Positions 18,037 to 25,143 of a DNA stretch of 64,000 nt are shown piece after piece; within the stretch, counting starts at the first letter, position 1, and the number at the start of each line of letters is the position of its first letter. The translations under genes and the position numbers were made by a program. The DNA lies in NCBI GenBank assembly GCA_035325645.1, contig DAOKZK010000001.1, positions 1 to 64,000 of the forward strand, given 5' to 3'. Source of the DNA: Macondimonas sp035325645 (lineage in GTDB: Bacteria > Pseudomonadota > Gammaproteobacteria > UBA5335). The notes beneath the pieces are model-generated. The model had not been told where the DNA came from, made no database searches, and worked only from the letters and a program-made list of their open reading frames with translations.

Positions 18037-19197
18037 ATGCTTAAAAGCATTACGCTGACCAATTTCCTGAGCTACGGTCCAACAACCCGCCCTGTTGAGC
18101 TTCGTGCATTGAACGTGATCATTGGTCCAAACGGATCGGGGAAATCCAATCTCATTGAGGCCATCGAATTGCTGCGTGCCACGCCGAAAGACCTTCTCAC
18201 GCCAGTGCGGGACGGCGGTGGTGTAAGAGACTGGCTCTGGAAGGGCGCGATCATGCCGCCGACAGCCAAGATTGAAGCTGTCGTCGAGAACCCGAAAGGT
18301 CCCGTTCCCCTTCGCTATGTGCTGAGCTTCACAGAAGTGGGGCAGCGTTTCGAGATCGTGGACGAGCGGGTCGAGAACGAGTCGCCGGACCACGGGCACA
18401 TGAACCCCTATCTCTACTACAGGTTCGAGAAAGGTCACGGTGTTCTCAACATCAAAGGGCGGCAGCGCCGCTTGCAGCACGAAGACATCGACCCAGTGGC
18501 ATCCATCCTTTCGCAACGCAAAGACCCTGACCAATACCCTGAGCTTACGCATTTGGGGAATGTCTTCTCCAGGATGCGTCTTTACCGAGAGTGGAGCTTT
18601 GGTCGTTACACCACTCCACGCTTGCCTCAAAAGGCAGATCTTCCCAACGAACATCTGGAACCAGACGCCAGCAACCTGGGCTTGGTGCTCAACCGACTTC
18701 GCCGTGAGCCAGAAGTCAAAAAACGGCTGCTGGAAGCCCTGCGTGCGTTGTATGAAGGCATTGACGATTTTGACGTGCAAATCGAAGGTGGAACTGTTCA
18801 GGTGTTTTTCCACGAAGGAAGATACACCGTACCCGCCACTCGCCTTTCAGACGGCACGCTGCGCTACCTTTGCCTGCTGGCCGTTCTTTGCCATCCCAAC
18901 CCTGGACCGTTGATCTGTATTGAGGAGCCGGAACTGGGCCTGCACCCGGATGTACTGCCGACGCTGGCCGATCTGCTCAAGGAAGCATCTGACCGCACCC
19001 AACTCATCGTCACCACCCATTCCGATGTGCTGGTGGATGCTCTGACCGACAAGCCGGAATCCGTATTGGTTGCTTCCCGGGACGAGAACGGCACGACGCT
19101 CACCCGGCTCGATGCCGAAAAACTCAAACCTTGGCTCGACAAGTATCGCTTGGGTCAGTTGTGGACACGCGGTGAGATCGGGGGGACACGGTGGTGA
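18037..19197 (+). CDS. AAA family ATPase (RecF/OLD-like), probable defense gene
   Basis: A 386-aa SMC/ABC-type ATPase. Walker A is GPNGSGKS at residues 30-37, the ABC-signature-like LSDGTLRYL starts at 270, Walker B is LICIEEPELGLHP near 292, and the switch His lies in TTHSDVL near 329. The N-terminus KSITLTNFLSYGP is typical of RecF/OLD ATPases. An AAGGA site lies 6 nt before the ATG. It overlaps a DUF4276 gene, so the pair resembles a split OLD nuclease, an architecture found in phage-defense and abortive-infection systems (RloA/RloB, AbiL). Its GC content looks lower than that of the neighbours, and it lies next to a dead IS between direct repeats. Function is inferred. Confidence 0.85.
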   Translation: MLKSITLTNFLSYGPTTRPVELRALNVIIGPNGSGKSNLIEAIELLRATPKDLLTPVRDGGGVRDWLWKGAIMPPTAKIEAVVENPKGPVPLRYVLSFTEVGQRFEIVDERVENESPDHGHMNPYLYYRFEKGHGVLNIKGRQRRLQHEDIDPVASILSQRKDPDQYPELTHLGNVFSRMRLYREWSFGRYTTPRLPQKADLPNEHLEPDASNLGLVLNRLRREPEVKKRLLEALRALYEGIDDFDVQIEGGTVQVFFHEGRYTVPATRLSDGTLRYLCLLAVLCHPNPGPLICIEEPELGLHPDVLPTLADLLKEASDRTQLIVTTHSDVLVDALTDKPESVLVASRDENGTTLTRLDAEKLKPWLDKYRLGQLWTRGEIGGTRW

Positions 19198-19829
19198 AGC
19201 TCTATGTCGAAGGCGGTGGCGACGCCAAGTCGCTCCAGATCGAGTGCCGGCGTGGATTCCGCGAATTCCTCGAAAAAGCCGGACTCAAGGGCAAGATGCC
19301 TGGGATTACGGCCTGTGGTGGACGCAGGCAGGCGTATGACGACTACCGCGTTGCTCTGAAAAGTGGCGAGTCAGCGGCCTTGCTGGTGGACAGTGAAGCG
19401 CCTGTGGTATTGGAGCACCAACAGCCCGAAGATCAATTTTTAAAATGGCAACCTTGGCGACACCTAAAAGCACGGCACGGCGACGACTGGGACAAACCCG
19501 CGAACGCCTTGGACACCGACTGCCACCTGATGGTACAGATCATGGAAAGCTGGTTTTTGGCCGATCGGGATGCGATCAAGGCGTTTTTCGGGCAAGACTT
19601 CAATGAGAACGCCTTGCCCTCAGCAGACCGTCCCATCGAAAGCCTTGCCAAAAATGATGTCTACGATGCTCTGAGGCGCGCCACTCAAAACTGCAAGACC
19701 AAAGCCAAGTACGGCAAGGGCGAACATTCCTTCAAGCTGCTGGCCAAGATCGATCCGGCCAAGGTAGTGGCTGCCTCGCCATGGGCTCAACGCTTCGTTG
19801 AAGAACTCAAAAAGAAGATGGGCGTATGA
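19191..19829 (+). CDS. DUF4276 (Toprim-like) protein, partner of the ATPase
   Basis: A 212-aa protein with a Toprim-like pattern: an N-terminal strand with acidic residue (KLYVEGGGDAKS, Glu7) and a DxE motif in ALLVDSEAP (Asp67, Glu69), as in OLD-family nucleases. A third conserved stretch is MVQIMESWFLADRDA. The start is GTG at 19191 or 19194; the second gives a GTGA overlap with the ATPase stop, and a run of G residues just upstream serves either. Probably a nuclease controlled by the ATPase. Family identity is by motif recognition. Confidence 0.78.
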   Translation: MVKLYVEGGGDAKSLQIECRRGFREFLEKAGLKGKMPGITACGGRRQAYDDYRVALKSGESAALLVDSEAPVVLEHQQPEDQFLKWQPWRHLKARHGDDWDKPANALDTDCHLMVQIMESWFLADRDAIKAFFGQDFNENALPSADRPIESLAKNDVYDALRRATQNCKTKAKYGKGEHSFKLLAKIDPAKVVAASPWAQRFVEELKKKMGV

Positions 19830-19833
19830 GCGC

Positions 19834-19957
19834 CTGTACCACCCGCAATTGATTGGACACTGAATTGCAGTTCATGCGCCCTTGCGGGTGGCATAAGCCT
19901 ACCGGGCTTCAAGGGGTGACATGAAGCCCGGTTTTGGGCTACGACCGCTTCGCTTAT
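19834..19957. repeat. Diverged direct repeat, copy B
   Basis: Second copy of the repeat at 17111-17235, starting 5 bp after the DUF4276 stop. It contains a perfect inverted repeat annotated separately. Two diverged copies around one cassette could be the scar of recombination between IS ends, or boundaries used during acquisition. Confidence 0.7.
19901..19935 (+). terminator. Hairpin terminator after the ATPase/DUF4276 cassette
   Basis: A perfect 11-bp stem (ACCGGGCTTCA and TGAAGCCCGGT) with a 10-nt loop, followed by TTT. It lies about 70 nt after the DUF4276 stop, inside repeat copy B. The matching place in copy A has lost most of the pairing. The T-run is short, so efficiency is uncertain. 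Confidence 0.6.
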
Positions 19958-20028
19958 TGAGAAACCTTTGATCTTGAAGTGTGCCGACCTCAAGGCCGTC
20001 GTGGCGAGCCAAGTGCCGGCAAAGAGCC

Positions 20029-20136
20029 AAGGGTGACCTGAAAAAGGCCACCACCCGCCATCTGCGCAGACTGCAGCAATCGCCCCAGCGGGTGATGCGC
20101 TACTTCCAGCATGACCCCGGCCAGTATGCAGCATGA
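20029..20136 (+). pseudogene. C-terminal fragment of a transposase-like protein
   Basis: The plus strand encodes 35 residues ending TTRHLRRLQQSPQRVMRYF... before a TGA at 20134, with no start codon or upstream body in frame. The style (basic, ending RVMRYFQHD) resembles the C-terminus of an IS630-type transposase. Upstream, 19958-20028 holds no readable gene. This is a tentative scar of another IS. Confidence 0.35.
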
Positions 20137-20157
20137 ATCAAGTTCATTCGTTTCGGA

Positions 20158-21240
20158 TCAATAATCGCCCAGGCACATCCCCAGCGCCCGCGCCGTGCGC
20201 ACCGTGCCCGAATCGAGCGGCACACGCCGCAGCCGCGCCACGGCCTCCGGGATCGGTACCGGCACCATGTCGGGCGGGTGGTAGCCGACCATGTGGCCAA
20301 ACAGCCCCTGCTCCACCAGATGCACCGCCGCCGCGCCGAAACGCAGCGCCAGCACGCGATCGAACGCGCTGGGCGTGCCCCCGCGCTGGATGTGACCGAG
20401 CACCGTCGTGCGCGTCTCCTTGCCGGTCAGCGCGCGAATTTCCTCGGCGACCTGCTCGCCCATGCCACCGAGCTGCACGTCCCGCCCTGCCTCGCGCGCC
20501 CGAATCGCCCGCTCGCCGTCGCGCGGGCTCGCCCCCTCGGCGACCACCACGATGGAGAAGCCGCGCCCGGCCGCTTCGCGCTCGCGGATCTTCTCGCATA
20601 CCGCGCCAATATCGAAAGGAATCTCGGGGATCAGGATCACATCCGCGCCGCCGGCGATCCCCGCATGCAACGCGATCCAGCCGGCGTCGCGGCCCATGAC
20701 CTCCACCACCATGACGCGCCGGTGCGCCTCCGCCGTGGTGTGCAACCGCCCGATCGCCTCGGTCGCGACCGACACAGCGGTGTCGAAGCCGAAGGTGAAC
20801 AGCGTCCCGTCGAGATCGTTGTCGATGGTCTTGGGCACGCCGACCACCGGCATCCCCAGATCGCAGAACCGCTTGGCGATGCGCAACGAGCCGTCGCCAC
20901 CCACGGCAATCAGCGCGTCGCCGCCGACCGCCCGGAAGCGCGCCAGCACCTCGGCCGACACGTCGGTCAGCACCACCTCGTCGCCGCGCCGGACCGGATA
21001 TTCGAAGGGATTGCCCTTGTTGATCGCGCCCAGGATGGTTCCACCCAGATGGGCGATGCCGCGCACCCGGTCGCGGTCGAGTGCCACCAGTCCGTCCGGA
21101 TCGCCGCTGCGCAATCCTTCGTAGCCGTAGCGGATGCCCGTCACCCGCCAGCCCCGGTTGAGCGCGCTCAGCGTGACCGCGCGGATCACCGCATTCAGAC
21201 CCGGCGCATCGCCGCCGCCGGTATTGATCAACAGATGCAT
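20158..21240 (-). CDS. pfkA: 6-phosphofructokinase (ATP or PPi donor uncertain)
   Basis: Phosphorylates fructose-6-phosphate. The 360-aa product starts MHLLINTGGGDAPGLNAVIR after a GGGAG site 7 nt upstream; an earlier ATG would add 13 residues. Key motifs are GGDGS (residues 114-118), PKTIDND (136-142), VEVMGRDAGWIAL and GHIQRGGTPSAFDR. The Gly in GGDG suggests ATP, whereas the Lys in PKTIDND is the residue typical of PPi-dependent enzymes. It is therefore a group III/mixed type whose donor cannot be decided here. It is flanked by an IS scar and a small TPR gene. Confidence 0.93.
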   Translation of the reverse strand: MHLLINTGGGDAPGLNAVIRAVTLSALNRGWRVTGIRYGYEGLRSGDPDGLVALDRDRVRGIAHLGGTILGAINKGNPFEYPVRRGDEVVLTDVSAEVLARFRAVGGDALIAVGGDGSLRIAKRFCDLGMPVVGVPKTIDNDLDGTLFTFGFDTAVSVATEAIGRLHTTAEAHRRVMVVEVMGRDAGWIALHAGIAGGADVILIPEIPFDIGAVCEKIREREAAGRGFSIVVVAEGASPRDGERAIRAREAGRDVQLGGMGEQVAEEIRALTGKETRTTVLGHIQRGGTPSAFDRVLALRFGAAAVHLVEQGLFGHMVGYHPPDMVPVPIPEAVARLRRVPLDSGTVRTARALGMCLGDY

Positions 21241-21314
21241 GCCGCTGCTCCCGTGTCCGTGTCTGCCCGATGTTGGCACAGCAACGGGGCATCGCGCATG
21301 CGCGGGCCGCGGAT

Positions 21315-21641
21315 TCAGGAACCGGCGAGGCGATTTTCCAGACGCCGCAGAAAGACCTCCATCTCGCGGGCAGTCTGGATCTGCCCGCCGGCCCGGGCGC
21401 GCGCAATGCCTTCCCGATAGGCCGCTGCCGCCCCCGGCACGTCGCCGAGCGCTTCCAGCGCCTTGCCCAAGGTCTTGCTGGCCGCCGCCTGATCGGGGTC
21501 ATGAGCCAGGCAGGCCGCCGCGTGATCGCGCGCCGCCGCCCATTCCGACGCCCGCAGACACAGTTGCGCCAGCGACAGCCGCAGCATCGCATCGTCCTGC
21601 CCGTCGGCCAGCCGCGCCTCCAGCGTTTCCCGTAAGCTCAT
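21315..21641 (-). CDS. Small tetratricopeptide repeat protein
   Basis: A 108-aa soluble protein with two to three TPR units (DAMLRLSLAQLCLRASEWAA, then QAAASKTLGKALEALGDVPG). The ATG at 21641 follows ACGGAAGT; the frame is open further upstream to 21908 but that part has no coding character. It lies upstream of pfkA on the same strand. Similar small TPR proteins of unknown role occur in other gammaproteobacteria. The 297 bases from 21642 to 21938 hold no gene I can support and look AT-richer than the surroundings. Confidence 0.75.
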   Translation of the reverse strand: MSLRETLEARLADGQDDAMLRLSLAQLCLRASEWAAARDHAAACLAHDPDQAAASKTLGKALEALGDVPGAAAAYREGIARARAGGQIQTAREMEVFLRRLENRLAGS

Positions 21642-21938
21642 GACATTTACTTCCGTTGACCGATTCCTAATTGCCACCGTAATGCCATTTGGGTGAACCG
21701 CGCCGGCACATCGACGCGATGGCAATACCATATCAAGACGGAATTTCCCGTCGATATCAACCCTCATCCGAGATTGGGTTTTTACCAGCGGCGCCGGCAC
21801 ACCTGAATCTATACGGAGAACCAAATCAAGAATCTGTAGTAACTGCCGATGACTAGCGTGTGCCAACTCCGACCCAGGGAAAGCAAAATCACATATCGGA
21901 TTGATCAATCTCTTTGATCACCACAAGACGAGGCTGAG

Positions 21939-22397
21939 ATGGCGAGACTTATATTGCTAGCTCCTGTGCCGATTGAACATCTGGAAGCTGGGCAAGGCAT
22001 TTGCCATACCAAAAGCAAAGTCGCGTTTGGAAGCCGAGCATGGAAGGTATTCCGTCAGATTGACGCCGCACGCAACGGGGAGCCTATAACATCGTATATC
22101 TACGCATCCGGCAGCCAGGTCTCTCAGGAGCCGGAAGTATCTTGGGAGGGCCGATTCATCCGGTGGATCGAGGCCGTCGACGGCACCCACCCCGATGGGA
22201 TGACATTTAGACCGGATTCAACCAATCAATATCCGCTAGACAACAAAGGGCATTGGATAGGATTCTGGGAACTCGATGAGCTTCGCTGCCTGACGCCGGC
22301 TGAAAGAATTCCGATCAGTCACTTTAAAGGCTATAAGTCTAATAAAAATTACAAAAGCAATTTCGTACCAAAGGGCCCAATCATCGTTACGCATTAA
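21939..22397 (+). CDS. Hypothetical protein in low-GC block
   Basis: A 152-aa protein that I do not recognise. The ATG follows GAGG about 5 nt upstream. It has no signal peptide or membrane segment. A central Trp/Asp-rich part (WEGRFIRWIEAVDGTHPDGM) and IGFWELDELRCLTPAERIPI suggest a compact folded domain, and the C-terminus is Lys/Asn-rich. Codon use and AT content differ from the core genes, so it was probably acquired. It sits downstream of the 3' end of the split tRNA-Gly, a usual place for foreign DNA. Confidence 0.6.
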   Translation: MARLILLAPVPIEHLEAGQGICHTKSKVAFGSRAWKVFRQIDAARNGEPITSYIYASGSQVSQEPEVSWEGRFIRWIEAVDGTHPDGMTFRPDSTNQYPLDNKGHWIGFWELDELRCLTPAERIPISHFKGYKSNKNYKSNFVPKGPIIVTH

Positions 22398-22514
22398 ATC
22401 TACCCTTCAATAGAAATCACCAGGCAGACATTAATGCAAAACTAGTCCATCATTTTTCTATATTATCTTTGGCGATAACTGGTCAAGGAGAGTTTTCACA
22501 TATTGGGAGAGATC

Positions 22515-22706
22515 ATGGCGGCACCAAAATATATTCCGGCCTATTGCCCCAAGTGCAAAGACCAAGTTATGGCCATTGGGCAGCGCCCAAACCATATAAT
22601 TCACTTGGCTTTAACTTTCTTAACCGGCTTTTGGATTATTGTATGGGCAATAATTGTCTTGCGGCGAGGCTCTCTAAAATGTGTTAAATGTGGCTCCGAA
22701 CTGTGA
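22515..22706 (+). CDS. Small zinc-ribbon membrane protein
   Basis: A 63-aa protein with CPKC near the N-terminus and CVKC near the C-terminus, separated by one hydrophobic helix (LALTFLTGFWIIVWAIIVL). The two Cys pairs could form one zinc ribbon around a membrane hairpin. GGGAGAG lies 3 nt before the ATG at 22515; a TTG at 22503 is a less likely start. The gene is AT-rich like its neighbour. Between 22707 and the tRNA fragment at 22919 I see no gene. Confidence 0.6.
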   Translation: MAAPKYIPAYCPKCKDQVMAIGQRPNHIIHLALTFLTGFWIIVWAIIVLRRGSLKCVKCGSEL

Positions 22707-22918
22707 ACGGTCGTGACAGTGACGCGAACGGAAGCTGATACAAGAATCGAAACTTCCCAAGATCGAATCGATGTTTCGTTTCATTGATTGCGACTGTAGA
22801 TGAACGAAGGGTGCAGCTTTTCCAGAGCCGAGCGCATGGATCAGGATTGGCCAAGCGTTCCCGCGAGCCGAAGGGATTTGATCGAGATCGAACGTGTGGA
22901 GGCGCAGACGGCTGGAAG

Positions 22919-22953
22919 TGGAGCGGGTGATGGGAATCGAACCCACGCCATCA
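22919..22953 (-). tRNA. tRNA-Gly(CCC), 3' exon of intron-split gene
   Basis: Minus-strand 3' part: TGA (completing the anticodon stem), a 4-nt variable loop, the T-arm with GGTTCGATTCCC, the acceptor strand CACCCGC, discriminator T and encoded CCA (22921-22919). Joined to 25642-25604 it makes a full 74-nt cloverleaf with all five anticodon-stem pairs (TCAGC/GCTGA), loop TTCCCAA and anticodon CCC. The break lies between nucleotides 40 and 41. Confidence 0.88.
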
Positions 22954-22959
22954 GTCGGG

Positions 22960-23028
22960 TAAGGAGGCAGCCTCGCGGCTGCCCCCTCCCCTAAGAACCG
23001 GGCGTGCAAGTTTCCCCGCACCCGGCTC
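22960..23028 (-). other. Group II intron domains V and VI with branch-point A
   Basis: Domain V at 23028-22995 reads GAGCCGGGTGC at its 5' side and GCACGCCCGGTTC at its 3' side, a 34-nt hairpin with the catalytic stem. Domain VI follows with a stem GGCAGCC/GGCTGCC and GCGA loop. Its 3' strand has an unpaired A at 22960, with six nucleotides after it before the exon, the expected lariat branch point. Confidence 0.88.
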
Positions 23029-23051
23029 AAGCAGCCTTAAAACCCCGCTTT

Positions 23052-24710
23052 TTATGACGAGGCCAGCAACTGCAGCCGTTTATTTACCGCATGTACCTGA
23101 CGGTGGCAATTTGGATGCAACAGCACAAGGTTGCCTGTTGTATCCGCGCCGCCTAGTCGCCGTGGTAGGACATGATGGATATTCCATCCGCTTTCCATGG
23201 TGATTTTTTGGCCACATTCCGGGCAAAGCCCATCCTGAAACCGCCAGAGCCAGCGGAGCCTCTTCCGACCCTTCAGCATATTGATCATTCGACCAGCAAG
23301 ACGACTGGATAGATATAGATCAAATTCTGGATCATAGGGGTTGGCTTCTGCTTTGATTTTGATATGGGGCTTTTTGCGAACCCCGCCCAAATATGGCAGA
23401 AGCCGATCCTTTTCGCCAAAGCGCCAATCACGACCTTTGATTTGCTGAAAATAGCGTTGTTTGATCCACTTTCTTCCCTTATTGGGATGTCTGCGGACCG
23501 ACCAACGCCATAGCGCATCCCAGATCAAGTGGTCGCATTCTGCGAAAGTTCTGGTTGCCATTTGACTCCTGTGATAGTTAGCCCAACCCCTTATGATGGG
23601 GGAAAGCGTTTCGATCACTTGGGATTGACTGGCTCCCTTCTGGCGATTGAGAGTACCTCGTACCTTGCTTAGGAATGCTAAAACGTTCCTTTTCGAAGGC
23701 TGAATAATTAGCCTCGATTTTCGCATTCGGACATTCCAACCCAAGAAGTCGAACCCATCTTCCACGTGAGTAACATGGGTTTTGGCTTCAGACAATGTCA
23801 GACCTCGTTCCGCAAGGAACTCGGAGACAATGGGCTTGACCCTGCGTTCCAGCAAATCCTTGGAGTTGCCAGTAATTACAAAGTCATCGGCGTACCGCAC
23901 TACGTGGACTTTTGCCTCGCGAGCTTCACGCACTGTGTTGAACAGCGTGTCGATTCGCTCTTGGAGACCATCCAGAGTACGGTTGGCGAGCACCGGAGAG
24001 ACTATTCCCCCTTGTGGAGTGCCTGCCATCGTTCGGTAGAGATTTCCTCGTTCCATATACCCCGATTTCAGCCACTTGTGGAGCATGGCTTTGTCCATAC
24101 AGACGTTTGCCAGCAGCCAGTCGTGACTGATGTTGTCGAAACACCCCTTGATATCCCCTTCTAGAACGAATTTCGGTGATGTTCTTCGACCAAGAACATT
24201 TCGTACCTGTTCGATTGCATCGGCCGTTGACCGCTCTTTTCGGAAGCCATAGGAGTGTGGGTCGGCAAGTGTCTCCGCCACGGGATCTAGTGCCAGTAGA
24301 TGGAGCGCTTGCATCGCCCTATCGCGCATGGTGGGGATGCCCAGAGGGCGCTTCCCACCACTTGCCTTGGGGATGTGTATCCGGCGTAGAGGGGCAGGCT
24401 TGTAACCTTTCTTGATCAGGTTCTGTACCGCCTGCCACTTTTCTTCCGGGGTGCTCCACGTTTGGCCGTCGATTCCGGGTGTTGTTCGACCTTGATTCTC
24501 CGTCACCTGCTTGACCGCGAGCGCCTTGGCGCTCGTGGAACGGGTTAGGAGCGATTGCAGGGTGCGGACTTTCCTCCACTTCCCTGCTTTCGTTGCTTTT
24601 ACGATACGAGTCTGCAACCTCCCAACTGCGTGATGTGCGCTGGACCACGAAATATCGTGCCAACTCGACCAAGCAGCGGAGACGGCATCACTCTGATTAT
24701 GAGCGTCCAT
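23052..24710 (-). CDS. ltrA: Group II intron reverse transcriptase/maturase (RT-X-HNH)
   Basis: Intron-encoded protein that helps splicing and retrohoming. The 552 aa contain an N-terminal RT extension (AWSSWHDISWSSAHHAVGRL), RT blocks including KRPLGIPTMRDR, FVLEGDIKGCFD, GTPQGGIVSP and the catalytic YADD at 273-276, a maturase X domain (SPIIRGWANYHR), and a C-terminal HNH endonuclease with CPEC at 496, WNIHHVLPRRLGG and LVLLHPNCHRQVH. GGAGG lies 5 nt before the ATG at 24710. The frame is open further upstream to 24752, but that part is the tRNA-Gly gene. It looks fully intact. DGR and retron RTs are excluded by the X and HNH domains. Confidence 0.95.
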   Translation of the reverse strand: MDAHNQSDAVSAAWSSWHDISWSSAHHAVGRLQTRIVKATKAGKWRKVRTLQSLLTRSTSAKALAVKQVTENQGRTTPGIDGQTWSTPEEKWQAVQNLIKKGYKPAPLRRIHIPKASGGKRPLGIPTMRDRAMQALHLLALDPVAETLADPHSYGFRKERSTADAIEQVRNVLGRRTSPKFVLEGDIKGCFDNISHDWLLANVCMDKAMLHKWLKSGYMERGNLYRTMAGTPQGGIVSPVLANRTLDGLQERIDTLFNTVREAREAKVHVVRYADDFVITGNSKDLLERRVKPIVSEFLAERGLTLSEAKTHVTHVEDGFDFLGWNVRMRKSRLIIQPSKRNVLAFLSKVRGTLNRQKGASQSQVIETLSPIIRGWANYHRSQMATRTFAECDHLIWDALWRWSVRRHPNKGRKWIKQRYFQQIKGRDWRFGEKDRLLPYLGGVRKKPHIKIKAEANPYDPEFDLYLSSRLAGRMINMLKGRKRLRWLWRFQDGLCPECGQKITMESGWNIHHVLPRRLGGADTTGNLVLLHPNCHRQVHAVNKRLQLLASS

Positions 24711-24724
24711 GTCAGCCTCCGATG

Positions 24725-24798
24725 TGGAGCGGGTGATGGGAATCGAACCCACGCTGCCAGGTTGGGAACCTGGCGTTCTACCATTGAACTACACCCGC
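24725..24798 (-). tRNA. Intact tRNA-Gly(CCC) inside the group II intron
   Basis: The minus strand gives a full 74-nt tRNA: acceptor GCGGGTG/CACCCGC, D-arm GTTC...GAAC, anticodon arm CCAGG-TTCCCAA-CCTGG (anticodon CCC), T-arm with GGTTCGATTCCC, discriminator T, encoded CCA. It is identical to the split copy in acceptor and T arms but has a different anticodon stem and variable loop, so it is not a recent exact duplicate. It starts about 800 nt into the intron and ends 14 nt before the maturase start codon. No clear promoter of its own was seen, so it may depend on read-through from the split tRNA promoter. Confidence 0.93.
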
Positions 24799-25122
24799 CT
24801 AAGTGCCCTTCGGAGATGAACGCCATACCCCTTTAGGGATGCGTGCATCCCTTAGGGGGTTGATTTAACAGACCTGTCTCGCAACAGGCTACCACGCGGA
24901 AGTCAGCACTCTTTCGAGTCGGGGCGATCTTCGCATCCCCTATCTCCTCCATTACAGAGGAGCATTCGCTTTTTCCGCGATCCTTTGCCCGCAGTGGGTT
25001 CAGTGGACCTTACGGCTCACCTTGTCCTGGTTTCAAGACGCCAATACGGGTTTACCACGTTCCGCATATATAGCACGAGTTGGGAAGGTCCCGCCTTTCC
25101 GCCGGTGGCATTTCGTCAACGT

Positions 25123-25143
25123 GCATCGACCAAGCAGCGATGC
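25123..25143 (-). other. Intron EBS1 hairpin
   Basis: A 6-bp stem (GCATCG/CGATGC) closes a loop CTGCTTGGT on the minus strand. GCTTGG in the loop (25135-25130) is the exact complement of the last six bases of the 5' exon, CCAAGC (25609-25604). This is the expected EBS1-IBS1 contact of domain I. A weaker EBS2 candidate, GCTGAG at 25247-25242, could pair with CTCAGC at 25618-25613, but it also forms a local stem. Confidence 0.75.

Noticed and set aside
22919..22953. 3' tRNA-Gly piece as an att-site duplication left by an island
   Set aside because: It would leave the 5' half and the exact intron ends unexplained. The two halves restore all five anticodon-stem pairs, and domains V/VI directly abut this piece.
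22674..23030. Minus-strand open frame across domain V/VI and the tRNA 3' exon
   Set aside because: It consists of RNA-gene sequence and AT-rich spacer, with no coding signature.
23052..24710. Reverse transcriptase as a retron or diversity-generating element
   Set aside because: The protein has the maturase X and HNH domains, and the flanking RNA has group II domains V and VI; no template/variable repeat pair or msr-msd structure was seen.
24711..24752. N-terminal extension of the maturase through the tRNA-Gly
   Set aside because: The extra residues are translated tRNA; the ATG at 24710 has a GGAGG site at the right distance.
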